The position numbers were made by a program, and so were the translations under genes. 64,000 nucleotides of DNA, from assembly GCF_024055635.1 (NCBI RefSeq), contig NZ_JAMXMB010000018.1, positions 18,164-82,163 on the forward strand, given 5' to 3'. Shown one piece after another: positions 7,763-16,714 of the stretch. Positions within the stretch are counted from its first letter, which is position 1. Each line of letters starts with the position of its first letter. Source of the stretch: Microbacterium yannicii. GTDB taxonomy: Bacteria; Actinomycetota; Actinomycetes; Actinomycetales; Microbacteriaceae. A model generated the notes under the pieces. It did not search any database. It saw only the letters and a program-made list of their open reading frames with translations, and was not told the DNA's origin.

Positions 7763-8620
7763 ATGGTGGGGGATGCGATCGTCGTCGGCGTGACGGATCG
7801 GCCGGTGTCGCAGCGGGCTACGGATTGGGCCGCGGACCGAGCGGCCGCCACGGGCCGCGGGCTGGAGCTGCTGTCGGTGGTGGGGGGCGCGACGGGCGCC
7901 GTCGGCGAGGACGAGGTCCTGCAACGCGCAAAGGCGAGTGCTCAGGCGTTGGCCGATGCCGAGGTCGTGCGTCTGAGCGGCAAGGGCCTCACCGTGCGCG
8001 CGAGCGTCTCACACGGCAATCCCACTGAGGTTCTGATCGAGCAGTCGAAGGATGCCGCACTGCTCGTCATCGGCAGCGACATCCGTGGCGACGATCATGA
8101 GAAGAAGCGTGGCCCGCACGGCCGACGCATCGTCGCAGGAGCGCACTGTCCCGTGGTCGTGGTGCCCGACATCGACACGTCGGACCGCCGTGGGGTCGTG
8201 GTGGGCGTGGACGGGTCGGATGTCTCGCAACGCGCGCTGGAGTTCGCCGCCGCCGAGGCTGCGGCGTCGGGCGACACGCTGACGGCAGTGTCGGCGTGGA
8301 TCCCGGTGAGCGTCGGTACCGACTACGCGATAGGAGGAGTGTCGGACTACCCCGACCTCTACCTGACGGACCTCCAGCAACAGACCGAGCGCGCGCTCGA
8401 CGAACTCCTGACCGATGTGCGGGCCGCCCATCCGGAACTGCCTATCGGGACGTACGTCGCGGAGGGGGATCCGGGCTACGTCATCAACGAGGCAGCCGCT
8501 ACTGCGCGGCTTGCGGTCGTCGGCACTCATGGACGCACCGGGATCGCGCGGTTGCTTCTCGGCTCGGTGAGCGAGCATGTGCTGGCGGAGTTGGTGACCG
8601 TGACCGCCGTCACGCGGTGA
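7763..8620 (+). CDS. Universal stress protein, tandem UspA domains
   Basis: This 285-residue cytoplasmic protein consists of two UspA folds (about 1-135 and 142-285). The second has a complete ATP-binding signature, GTHGRTGIARLLLGSVSEHV; the first keeps VVGVTD and an altered GSDIRGDDHEKKRGPHGRRI loop. Tandem UspA proteins of this kind bind ATP and are induced by starvation or hypoxia in other Actinobacteria. The ATG at 7763 has GGAGGAGG upstream. It sits alone inside the exopolysaccharide region with no functional link visible. Confidence 0.85.
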   Translation: MVGDAIVVGVTDRPVSQRATDWAADRAAATGRGLELLSVVGGATGAVGEDEVLQRAKASAQALADAEVVRLSGKGLTVRASVSHGNPTEVLIEQSKDAALLVIGSDIRGDDHEKKRGPHGRRIVAGAHCPVVVVPDIDTSDRRGVVVGVDGSDVSQRALEFAAAEAAASGDTLTAVSAWIPVSVGTDYAIGGVSDYPDLYLTDLQQQTERALDELLTDVRAAHPELPIGTYVAEGDPGYVINEAAATARLAVVGTHGRTGIARLLLGSVSEHVLAELVTVTAVTR

Positions 8621-8667
8621 AACCTCGCGTTTCCCCGACGAGTGGTGCGGGGTAGGATCTGTCGAAA

Positions 8668-8724
8668 ATGCGCATCAATGTCGCGGCGCCCTACCGACCA
8701 TCGAATGGTGGGATCTGCCGATAG
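8668..8724 (+). other. Possible 18-codon upstream open frame (MRINVAAPYRPSNGGICR) before a pyruvyltransferase gene
   Basis: An ATG at 8668, 11 nt after a TAGGAT box, opens an 18-codon frame. It ends in TAG at 8722-8724, immediately followed in frame by the ATG at 8725. Its sequence looks like the first strand and loop of a glycosyltransferase, but nothing downstream continues it. It may be a translated leader, a gene remnant, or chance. Confidence 0.25.
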
Positions 8725-8760
8725 ATGTGCGACCGATTTCGGTCGCTTGTTCAGACGAGG

Positions 8761-9588
8761 ATGATGCGAGTGGTCGATCTGCGTGGCGTTGATCTGTTCA
8801 ATTGGAACCCGAGCCGCCCGATCATGCGGGGGCCAGTCGGCCGGCTATTGCCCTTTCGGCGGCCAGTCAACAACTTCGGCGACATGCTCGGGCCCGTCGT
8901 TGCCACAGAGCTCGCCCCGAGCCACCGCGTAGCCGCGCAACCGATCCGACTTCTTTCGGTCGGAAGCGTGCTCCACTTCGCTCGCGATGGCGACGTGGTG
9001 TGGGGCTCGGGGATCAACGGCAAGGTCAACGAGCCACTAGCGGCGAGCGTCCTGGATGTGAGGGCGGTGCGCGGGCCGCTCACGGCACGCGTGCTCACGC
9101 AACGAGGCATATCGGTGCCGAGCGATGCGTTTGGCGACCCCGGAGCTCTCGCGCCGGCACTTTTCGGCGTTGAGCGGTCACCACAGCCGCGCCTCGAGCT
9201 GACGAGCCTGCCCAATCTCCACGACTATCGACTCTGGGCGGATGCGCCCGGTCTCATTAGCCCGCGACTGGACTACCTCACTGTGTTGCGGACCATTGCG
9301 GATTCGAAGCGGATCGTGACTTCGTCGCTCCACGGCATCATCATCGCCGATGCGCTCGGCATCGACGTGTCGCTCGTCCGCCCAACCGCGGAGTCGATGT
9401 TCAAGTACGAGGACTACTACGAGGGGACCGGTCGACGTCTGCCGAGCTTCAGTACGGACCGTGAGCGATCGCTCGAGTCGATCGCGCCGAAATCGGCTTG
9501 GGACCCGACGGACCTGGTCAACTCTTTCCCACGTGATCTGTGGTCACTGGATCCCTCGGAAGAAGCGGCGCGGTCGGGTGTGACATGA
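8761..9588 (+). CDS. Polysaccharide pyruvyl transferase family protein
   Basis: The 275-residue protein carries the family landmarks in order: NNFGDMLGP near the N-terminus, RAVRGPLTARVL and FGDPGALAP in the middle, and TSSLHGIIIADALGI near residue 200. These enzymes transfer pyruvate from phosphoenolpyruvate to make pyruvate ketals on sugars of exopolysaccharides. The start is uncertain: tandem ATG at 8761/8764, a GTG at 8770 with GAGG 9-10 nt upstream, or an ATG at 8725 that would add 12 residues. It is the first of four plus-strand EPS genes. Confidence 0.8.
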   Translation: MMRVVDLRGVDLFNWNPSRPIMRGPVGRLLPFRRPVNNFGDMLGPVVATELAPSHRVAAQPIRLLSVGSVLHFARDGDVVWGSGINGKVNEPLAASVLDVRAVRGPLTARVLTQRGISVPSDAFGDPGALAPALFGVERSPQPRLELTSLPNLHDYRLWADAPGLISPRLDYLTVLRTIADSKRIVTSSLHGIIIADALGIDVSLVRPTAESMFKYEDYYEGTGRRLPSFSTDRERSLESIAPKSAWDPTDLVNSFPRDLWSLDPSEEAARSGVT

Positions 9589-9705
9589 GGGCATGCCCTA
9601 GAGTGAATCCGGGCTTCGGGCAACGTCGGCATAGCCGTCCGGCGTTGCCTGACTGCGCTCGACCTGGGGAGCTCGTGTTGGCAACCGCCGTCAGGAAGGG
9701 CAACC

Positions 9706-10761
9706 GTGCTGTCTCCGGAAGATAATGAGCATCTGCAGGCGCTACGCACCACGACGTTGAGTGTGCTGGAGCGAGTTTTGGCGGGGGCGACCGATATTGC
9801 GCTCATCGACGCGCCGAATCAGCGCAATGTCGGCGATTCCCTCATCTGGGCGGGCGAGATCGCGTACTTCCAGAAGCTGGGACTCCGTATCCGCTACATT
9901 TGCGATCTTTGGTCATACGATCCCGCAGGCCTCCGGCGAGCGATGCCGGAGGGCGTGGTCCTGTTCCACGGTGGCGGCAACTTCGGAGACCTCTGGCCGG
10001 GGCATCAGATTCTCCGCGAGAAGGTGGCGCGCGACTTGACGGACTACCGGGTCGTGCAGCTTCCGCAATCGATTTATTTCGCGGACGATGCTCGCGCTGC
10101 CGAAGCGAACGCGATCCTGGGGGGCCATCCCGACTTCCATGTGCTCATCCGTGACTCTCTGTCGATCACTCGCGCCGCGGAGCAGCTCCCGGACGTGACG
10201 ATCTCGTTCTGCCCTGACATGGCGCTTGGATGGACTGCCCCCGCCAGCACCTCCGACGCGGCGGCAGCCTCCGACCGGGTGGTCGTGATCGCGCGCGCAG
10301 ACAAAGAAGCATCGTCGGGCTTGGACACGGTAGATGCCGCTTGGCTCCCCGGGCGGGAGACCCACGTCACGGACTGGGCGGAACTGAGCGCTGTATCGCG
10401 TAGATGGCGGTTCTATCGAAATCTGTCGCTCTGCACACGGTTCTACGCGAAGGTTCGTAAGAGGATCCGCTTCCTCCCGGTCCGCTTGCCGAATCGGTTC
10501 GCACAGTGGGTGATCACCGGTATCAACGATGTGAACGTATCCAACGCGGTCCACTTGTATGACGGCTCGCGCGCCGTCGTGACGGATCGACTGCACGCGC
10601 ACATCCTCGCGGTCCTCATGGGAATCCCCCACGTCGTGCTCGACAACAACTACCAGAAGGTAAGTCAGATCATGCGCGACTATTCTGGCGGCTTCTCGAC
10701 CGTCGGCTACGCGGATGATCTGACCGAGGCGCGGTCGCTGGCGATGGCGGTGAAGGTGTGA
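9706..10761 (+). CDS. Polysaccharide pyruvyl transferase family protein (GumL/EpsI-like)
   Basis: This 351-residue protein has the family motifs APNQRNVGDSLIWAGE, VLFHGGGNFGDLW, FCPDMALGW and the C-terminal VTDRLHAHILAVLMGIPHV. The last is the histidine-containing motif shared by pyruvyltransferases such as GumL of xanthan synthesis. It is distinct from, and longer than, the upstream homologue, so the polymer may carry two pyruvate ketals or the two enzymes may act on different sugars. The GTG at 9706 has AGGAAGGG upstream. The next gene starts inside its stop codon (GTGA overlap). Confidence 0.85.
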   Translation: MLSPEDNEHLQALRTTTLSVLERVLAGATDIALIDAPNQRNVGDSLIWAGEIAYFQKLGLRIRYICDLWSYDPAGLRRAMPEGVVLFHGGGNFGDLWPGHQILREKVARDLTDYRVVQLPQSIYFADDARAAEANAILGGHPDFHVLIRDSLSITRAAEQLPDVTISFCPDMALGWTAPASTSDAAAASDRVVVIARADKEASSGLDTVDAAWLPGRETHVTDWAELSAVSRRWRFYRNLSLCTRFYAKVRKRIRFLPVRLPNRFAQWVITGINDVNVSNAVHLYDGSRAVVTDRLHAHILAVLMGIPHVVLDNNYQKVSQIMRDYSGGFSTVGYADDLTEARSLAMAVKV

Positions 10762-11633
10762 TCGCGTTCGTAACTTCGCTGCGACACCCGCAGAACTCGG
10801 CAGACTATGACCGCGTCGAGTCGCTGCTGCAAGAGACTCTGGCCTCGGTGACGAACCAGGACCTCGATGACTATGTCGTCATCGTCGTCGGGAACAAGCG
10901 ACCCGTCTTCGCTTTGCCACCTCGCGTCTATTTCGTCGAAGTGGACTTTCCCGCTCCTGCCCCACCGAGTGGGCCGCAGACCGACCTCAACTCATTTGTC
11001 TGGGACAAGGGGACGAAGATCGGCGCGGGGCTATTGCGGGCGCGTGACTTCACTCCTGACTATGTGATGATCTTCGACGCCGATGACTACGTGAGTCGCC
11101 GAATCGCCGACCATGCGGCACTCCATGACGGCCAGCCGGGGTGGGTTGTCGAGCGCGGCTGGATCTACTCACATGCGACCGGCGTGTATCGCGCGGTCGG
11201 GGACTTCCATCGCACGTGCGGTACGTGTCACATCGTTCGATGGGACGCGTACGAAGTCCCGGAAGGTCTCGCTGTTAGCGCGACCCAGTCAGAGATCGCT
11301 GACGCATTCGGCGATCGACTGAGTCGCATTCTGGGAGCGCATCGTAACGCGCGCACATGGTTGGCGGAGCAGGGATGGCAACTGGAGCCGCTCCCGTTCA
11401 AGGGTGCGGTGTACAACGTCGACACGGGCGAGAACCACTCCGGAAAAGGGCTGTCGGGCCTATCGTGGCCTGCCAGCGCGCGGTTCACCCATGAGTTCGG
11501 AGTTGTGCCGCCACGCCGCATGCGCGATCGGGTGATCGCTGCCGTTGGCCCTACTGCAATCGCGGCCACCGCGCGACGTGTGCTCGGGAGGATCGTGCGT
11601 CGTCCGGAAATCGCCAGTGCTCAGCAGCCGTAG
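10758..11633 (+). CDS. Glycosyltransferase, GT-A type (family 2-like)
   Basis: The 291-residue soluble protein begins MIAFVTSLRHPQNSADYDRVESLLQETLASV in the manner of GT-A enzymes. It has a DxD-type metal/nucleotide-sugar motif in MIFDADDYVSRR (about residues 106-117). No membrane helix is present. It overlaps the preceding pyruvyltransferase by 4 bp, so the two are translationally coupled. The sugar donor and acceptor cannot be inferred. Confidence 0.7.
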   Translation: MIAFVTSLRHPQNSADYDRVESLLQETLASVTNQDLDDYVVIVVGNKRPVFALPPRVYFVEVDFPAPAPPSGPQTDLNSFVWDKGTKIGAGLLRARDFTPDYVMIFDADDYVSRRIADHAALHDGQPGWVVERGWIYSHATGVYRAVGDFHRTCGTCHIVRWDAYEVPEGLAVSATQSEIADAFGDRLSRILGAHRNARTWLAEQGWQLEPLPFKGAVYNVDTGENHSGKGLSGLSWPASARFTHEFGVVPPRRMRDRVIAAVGPTAIAATARRVLGRIVRRPEIASAQQP

Positions 11634-11672
11634 CGGTCGGCAGCAGACTGCGAAGACGAGGAGAGGCCCGGG

Positions 11673-13145
11673 ATGAGTGACGGACTTCGAGCGCGCGCAA
11701 CACGCTCGATCGGCTGGGTTGTGGTCGAACGCTGGTCTGTCCGTTTGATCTCCCTCCTGGTCCTCGTCGTCCTCTCCCGGCTACTCACACCGGCGGACTT
11801 CGGTGTCGTGGCGCTCGCGATGTCGGTTACGGCCGTGCTGCAGGTGTTCGCCGACTCAGGCTTCAGCCGGGCGCTCGTTCAGCGCAAGACACTTGGACCA
11901 GCCGATGCCTCGACGGCGTTCTGGATGTCGCTATCGGTCTCCTTGGTTCTTGCGGTCGCGTTGGTAGCCACCGCTCCGGTGATCGCTTCGGCCCTTGGTA
12001 CTCCGGACCTGACACCGATCCTCCAGGTGCTGAGCGTGGCGCTACCGCTCAATGCTCTATCGCAGACTCCAGCTGCCTTGCTCGAGCGTGAACTCGACTT
12101 CAAGCCGCTTTCCGTCCGCCAGCTCGTCGGCGCCCTCTGCGGGGCGCTGGTCTCGATCCCGCTCGCTTTGATCGGATGGGGTGTCTGGGCGCTCGTGGCT
12201 CAGACGGTGGTGTCCGCGGCCGCTGCGGTCATCACGCTCTGGTCGTCCACGCCGTGGCGCCCCCGCTGGGAGTTCTCACGGAAGTCGTTCCGTGAACTCT
12301 GGTCGATCGGTGGAGCCATCCTCGGCGTCGACCTTATGGATGCGGTTCAGGCCAACATCGACAAGATCGTGATCGGCGCCCTCTTCTCCCCGACAGAGTT
12401 GGGTTACTACTTCCTGGCTCAGCGCCTCGGGACGATACTCATCGAGCTCGTGACCTCTGTGGTGGCTCGAGTTTCGCTGACGACGTTCTCGCGTGTGCAG
12501 GACGATCCGGTGCGCCTCAACCGCATCTTCCGTCAGTTGACCTTCGCGGCGTCGGCGGTGAGCGTCGGCGTCTTCGGACTCGTTGCCGCGCTTGCTCCGC
12601 AGATCATCCCCGCACTGTTCGGCCCGGGCTGGGACGCGGCGATTCCGATTCTCTGGGTGCTCGCCCCAGGGTGGGCCCTGGGGGCGGTGATGTACTTCGA
12701 CCGCAGTGCCCTCCTGGCCACGGGCCATGCGGCGTCTGCTCTGTGGCTTGCGATGCTGACCAACATTGTCAGCGTCGTGATGGTCTTCCTCTTTGCTCCC
12801 TTCGGCGTCCTCGGCATCGCATTCTCGCGCCTGGCTCGGTTCATTGTGTGGCCTGTTCGCCTTGTCGTTCTTCGCCGCACGATCGGACTCCGAGTCTGGC
12901 GTTACCTTGCTCAGATCGGCCGTTGCGTACTGGCGTCCGTCATTCCGCTTGGCGCGGCTTTGCTCCTCCAGCTCACGGGCTGGGCGCACGTCCCTGCGGC
13001 TCTATGGACGTTTGCGCTACCCGTCGCCATCCTCGCGGCCACGACCTATGGTGCTCTCTTGTATCTGTTGGCTGGCGACGAGAACAGGGCGGTCATTCGT
13101 CCGTTGCTGTCTGCGCTAGTTAATCGCGTGACACGTCGGTCGTAG
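11673..13145 (+). CDS. Wzx-type polysaccharide flippase (MOP superfamily)
   Basis: This 490-residue integral membrane protein has about 12-14 helices and the Polysacc_synt/MATE-like features of Wzx, including RLLTPADFGVVALAM and the FADSGFSRALVQRK segment at the N-terminus. It would flip lipid-linked repeat units across the membrane for Wzy-dependent polymerisation. AGGAGAGG precedes the ATG at 11673. It is convergent with the GT4 operon, separated by only 13 bp with no terminator hairpin. Confidence 0.85.
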   Translation: MSDGLRARATRSIGWVVVERWSVRLISLLVLVVLSRLLTPADFGVVALAMSVTAVLQVFADSGFSRALVQRKTLGPADASTAFWMSLSVSLVLAVALVATAPVIASALGTPDLTPILQVLSVALPLNALSQTPAALLERELDFKPLSVRQLVGALCGALVSIPLALIGWGVWALVAQTVVSAAAAVITLWSSTPWRPRWEFSRKSFRELWSIGGAILGVDLMDAVQANIDKIVIGALFSPTELGYYFLAQRLGTILIELVTSVVARVSLTTFSRVQDDPVRLNRIFRQLTFAASAVSVGVFGLVAALAPQIIPALFGPGWDAAIPILWVLAPGWALGAVMYFDRSALLATGHAASALWLAMLTNIVSVVMVFLFAPFGVLGIAFSRLARFIVWPVRLVVLRRTIGLRVWRYLAQIGRCVLASVIPLGAALLLQLTGWAHVPAALWTFALPVAILAATTYGALLYLLAGDENRAVIRPLLSALVNRVTRRS

Positions 13146-13158
13146 TCGCGCTCCTGCG

Positions 13159-14235
13159 TCACTTGACTGATCTTGCCACTCGATCAGCGATGCTGAGAAT
13201 GTCCTTCGCGGACTGCTCCCACGAGTATTGTGCTGCGTTTGCAAAGCCGGCTTGTCTCAGTCGTGCGCGCAGCGCCGCGTCGGAATCGAGCACGGTCAAT
13301 GCTTCGGCAATTTTCGAAACGTCGAGCGGATCGAAATACAGGACCGAGTCGTGCAGGACTTCCGGCAGCGACGCCGCGTGCGAGGACGCCACGGGAACTC
13401 CGCACTGTTGCGCTTCGAGTGGCGGAATGCCGAACCCCTCATATACCGAAGGAAAGATGAAGGCGCGCGCATCCTGGTACAACCGGACGAGTTCGTCGTC
13501 ATCGACGCGTCCTGTGAATTGCACGCGCGTCGTGGCCGGTAGGTCGTACTTCTGAGCTACGAAACTTGAAGTCTGCTCGCCGATGATGATCAGATCCGAC
13601 TCGACGGAGTCTTGGGCAACGGAGTACGCCGCCAATAGCCGCCGGAAGTTCTTGTGTTCGTTCGGCGACGATACAGCCAGGAAGTAGGGTCGCTCCGGAT
13701 CCCCTGTCCCCGGGCGGAAACGATCATCGGCAGCATTCGACACCACCGAGATCTTTTCGGCGTCGATCCCATAGTGCGAAGCGATCTCCTGCCGCGAGAA
13801 CTCACTCACGGTGATGACCGCCTGGCTGGACGCGAGCATACGAGGGACTATCACTCGGTAGAGAAGTCGAAACGATCGGGAGAAGCTTGTCGGGAATCGG
13901 ACATAAGTGATGTCGTGGTGCGTGCTTACCTGACGTCGATACCGCATCGGCGACGTGCTGGCGAGGTTGAGCAGAAGTGGACTGCCCTGCTGAGCCAGAT
14001 ATCGCGGAAGCTCAATCTGCTCCCATGCATGGCCACGCAGTCGGCCCACCCGGATTACATGGTCCTCGTCCAGCCACTTCGGAACCGTCGCATCGACGGG
14101 GACGACCACCGTGACGCCGTCACGGAGACCCGCGATTTGGCGGAGAGATTGCTCGGCGAACCGCTGGACACCGGTTGCCGGCTGAGAGAAGAAGCGGCCG
14201 TTGACGACGAGTTGGCTGGCGGCGGTCGCGGTCAA
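13159..14235 (-). CDS. GT4-family glycosyltransferase (last gene of the EPS operon)
   Basis: The 358-residue GT-B enzyme shows NGRFFSQPATGVQRFAEQ at the N-terminus, VVSNAADDRFRPG, FLAVSSPNEHKNFRRLLAAY, and the EX7E-type donor site in FPSVYEGFGIPPLEAQQCGVPV. A TTG at 14235 is proposed as start because it overlaps the TGA of the upstream gene (TTGA) with AGG 6 nt before it. An ATG at 14307 would give a 382-residue form with a 76-bp overlap. The donor sugar is unknown. Confidence 0.8.
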   Translation of the reverse strand: MTATAASQLVVNGRFFSQPATGVQRFAEQSLRQIAGLRDGVTVVVPVDATVPKWLDEDHVIRVGRLRGHAWEQIELPRYLAQQGSPLLLNLASTSPMRYRRQVSTHHDITYVRFPTSFSRSFRLLYRVIVPRMLASSQAVITVSEFSRQEIASHYGIDAEKISVVSNAADDRFRPGTGDPERPYFLAVSSPNEHKNFRRLLAAYSVAQDSVESDLIIIGEQTSSFVAQKYDLPATTRVQFTGRVDDDELVRLYQDARAFIFPSVYEGFGIPPLEAQQCGVPVASSHAASLPEVLHDSVLYFDPLDVSKIAEALTVLDSDAALRARLRQAGFANAAQYSWEQSAKDILSIADRVARSVK

Positions 14236-15320
14236 CGTCTGCCTGCTTTCGCCAAAGACACTGCCTCGTGGTACATCTGTTCGAGCAACCGTGCGAGGGT
14301 CCCCCATTCGCGCGAAGCCATGTCGACTTCGGGCTCTCGCTTAGCGCCCCGTACGCGCTCCAGAGCAGATCGAAGAGCCTCGCCGGTCAGCTGACCGGCG
14401 TAAGTCACGACCCACTGAGGCCCGAACTCCTGGACAAGGAGCGCTGTGGCTTCTGACAGCGGCACGATGATTGGGCGATTAAGCGACAAGGCCAGGAGCG
14501 CTGCGCCAGAGTTGTGCATCGACCGGTAGGGAAGCACGACGGTTTCGGACGCAGCTATCTCGTCCACCAGTTCGGCGTCATCAAGAAATCGAAGATCGAG
14601 ATGAATGTCAGCGCTCTCTTGTGCGGCCTGGCTGATCTCGATGCGGTCCTGTGCCGTCGCGGGCTTGCCGCACACGTGCAGTTGAAAGTCGGGTTGCGGC
14701 AGTTGTCCGAAGGCCTCGATCAATGTGTTGGTGCCCTTGTATGCACGTTGAAGGCCGAACGTCAGAAGCCTGCCTCGCGTACTTGCCCCGACGCGGGGAG
14801 CGTCATACCAGTCGCGGTAGTGCCCGTGGGGCAGGAGGCGAGTGCGTGAGGGGACCGGCGTTTGGGTCGCCGAATTGAGGACAATCCAGAGCGTGGTCGC
14901 GGAATCCAGCGCAGCCAGAACGCGTCGCTCCAAGGCCGGGCCTGATTCGTGAGGAGCAACGTTGTGGACGGTCCGCACCAGCGCCGAACGTGACGCCCGC
15001 ACGCGGAGAATGAAGAGCCACAGCAGCAAACACTTGATTGTGCTGACGAGAGCTGACCGATGCCGAGCCATGTATTCCGGCCAGTGAAAGTGGACAACAT
15101 CGAAAGGGCGCCAGAATGCCGTGGTCCATCGGAAGTACTCGGTCCGAATTGCCGTACCATCCAACGAATCGACGAGCAGAGATGTGTAGGGATTCTCAAC
15201 GGGGCCCGGGTATCGAGCCGGGTCCGGCAAGACCTGCAGCACGGTGAGCTTTCGCGTTGAGACCGGCATATCCGCCTTCGCTAGGGGTGAATCTGATGTG
15301 TTCGTCGGCTGCTGTGTCAT
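14232..15320 (-). CDS. GT4-family glycosyltransferase
   Basis: The 362-residue protein has VVHFHWPEYMARHR and VRTVHNVAPHESGP in the acceptor half, LTFGLQRAYKGTNTLIEAF at the interdomain strand, and VVLPYRSMHNSGAALLALSLNRPII near the donor site. Enzymes with the HFHWPE pattern are common in bacterial EPS and O-antigen loci. The ATG at 15320 forms an ATGA overlap with the stop of the Wzy gene, so translation is coupled. Confidence 0.8.
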   Translation of the reverse strand: MTQQPTNTSDSPLAKADMPVSTRKLTVLQVLPDPARYPGPVENPYTSLLVDSLDGTAIRTEYFRWTTAFWRPFDVVHFHWPEYMARHRSALVSTIKCLLLWLFILRVRASRSALVRTVHNVAPHESGPALERRVLAALDSATTLWIVLNSATQTPVPSRTRLLPHGHYRDWYDAPRVGASTRGRLLTFGLQRAYKGTNTLIEAFGQLPQPDFQLHVCGKPATAQDRIEISQAAQESADIHLDLRFLDDAELVDEIAASETVVLPYRSMHNSGAALLALSLNRPIIVPLSEATALLVQEFGPQWVVTYAGQLTGEALRSALERVRGAKREPEVDMASREWGTLARLLEQMYHEAVSLAKAGRR

Positions 15321-16714
15321 CGCGCGCGCAGGCCATCTCTGGTGGGCCGTGGCCGTGCTCCGACGCGGGTTCCGACCCGCCGAGAACGAGTTGCTCGGCG
15401 AGGGTATGTGAGCCACAGAACACCGAGCCCGAGCACGATCACCAGGAATCGTGTGGAACTGAAGTAGTAGATCCTTGTCAATTCCAGAATCCCGACCGCG
15501 ATTACGCAGTAGATCAGCATGCCCGGAATACCTCCCCGGCGAACCTGACCGGCGATGACGACGACGGTGACCGCGAGCACGCAGAGGAACACCGCGCCGC
15601 CCCATACCCCTAGTGAAGCGAGCGGAACGGCCAGCCCGGAGATGTTGTTGAACTCGGGGTTCGATGACTGTTCGAGCAGCTGCTCATATTGACGGAACCT
15701 ACTCGAACCCGAGACGAGCGGCAGCTCACTGATGCCGGGGATCAGCGATGCGAAGTTCAGGTCGGGCGGCGCTGCTTCACCAAACAGGACGCCATTGTTC
15801 ACTGCCGTCGCGTAGTAACCGAGCAGTCGATTCCAGGAGAAGCTGACGATGTCTCCATCTCCGCGTGCGGCGTAATAGTTCGCCCAGGAACGGTTGTACT
15901 CGAGAATCGCGAAGAAGATCAGCAGGGCGCCCCATGCGAGCACGAACGTCGCGATGGTTCTAGGAACGGTGGCCACCAGGCGTGGGGCGCGGTCCCGCAG
16001 GATGAGCGAAGCGATGAGGGTGCTTGCGACGAGTTCAACGATCGCGAGCCGCTCGCTGAAAAAGAATGCTCGAAAAACCGCCAGGGCGAACAGCGCAGTC
16101 AGAAGCGGATAACCCGATCGAGCCGATGTGCGCCTACGCAGGATGATCAATGGTCCGAGGAGAACTCCGAGATGCATCCAAGTCGTGATCCCCGACACCG
16201 GTGCAAGTAGACGATTCTTGATGGTGCTCATGACACCGAACTCACCGTTGAGCGCGCTGATCAAAACGCTCGGAGTCAGCCCTCGAGCGACTCCCAAGAG
16301 AATCCAGGCTCCGTATGCGGCGAAGGTGATGGTGGCGATGATGATGACCGCGTGATTGATCCAACTCACCTGAGCGCTAGTCAGCGTGACTCGCGTGCTG
16401 CCGACATACAGCGGGGCCGCAAGCGCGAACACCAAGGCGATGACGAGCGTCACGAGGACGATCGCCAGGGCGAAGTCGCTCGTCAAGAACGACGGTTGGC
16501 CCCACATTTGTCGAAAGTCCTGGTCGGGGATCGCCAGCGATCCCACCAATGCCGGGACGGGAATCATCAAGAGAAGTCCAAGCGGAGACCACGCCCAGTG
16601 CATCAGCATGCTGATGCTGGTGCTCGAATGTTCTCCGCCGGTCGCTTCGATCGAGCTGAGGGGTGCGGCCACGCCCGCGCGTCGCCCCGGGCGATACCGC
16701 ACTGCAGTCCTCAT
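15317..16714 (-). CDS. Wzy-like O-antigen / EPS repeat-unit polymerase
   Basis: This 465-residue protein has about 10-12 hydrophobic helices and a large extracytoplasmic loop between about residues 270 and 350, the topology of Wzy polymerases. Sequence motifs are weak, as usual for Wzy; FFFSERLAIVELVAS and the position among EPS genes support the call. It overlaps both neighbours by 4 bp. It would join flipped repeat units in the periplasm-equivalent space. Confidence 0.75.
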   Translation of the reverse strand: MRTAVRYRPGRRAGVAAPLSSIEATGGEHSSTSISMLMHWAWSPLGLLLMIPVPALVGSLAIPDQDFRQMWGQPSFLTSDFALAIVLVTLVIALVFALAAPLYVGSTRVTLTSAQVSWINHAVIIIATITFAAYGAWILLGVARGLTPSVLISALNGEFGVMSTIKNRLLAPVSGITTWMHLGVLLGPLIILRRRTSARSGYPLLTALFALAVFRAFFFSERLAIVELVASTLIASLILRDRAPRLVATVPRTIATFVLAWGALLIFFAILEYNRSWANYYAARGDGDIVSFSWNRLLGYYATAVNNGVLFGEAAPPDLNFASLIPGISELPLVSGSSRFRQYEQLLEQSSNPEFNNISGLAVPLASLGVWGGAVFLCVLAVTVVVIAGQVRRGGIPGMLIYCVIAVGILELTRIYYFSSTRFLVIVLGLGVLWLTYPRRATRSRRVGTRVGARPRPTRDGLRAR

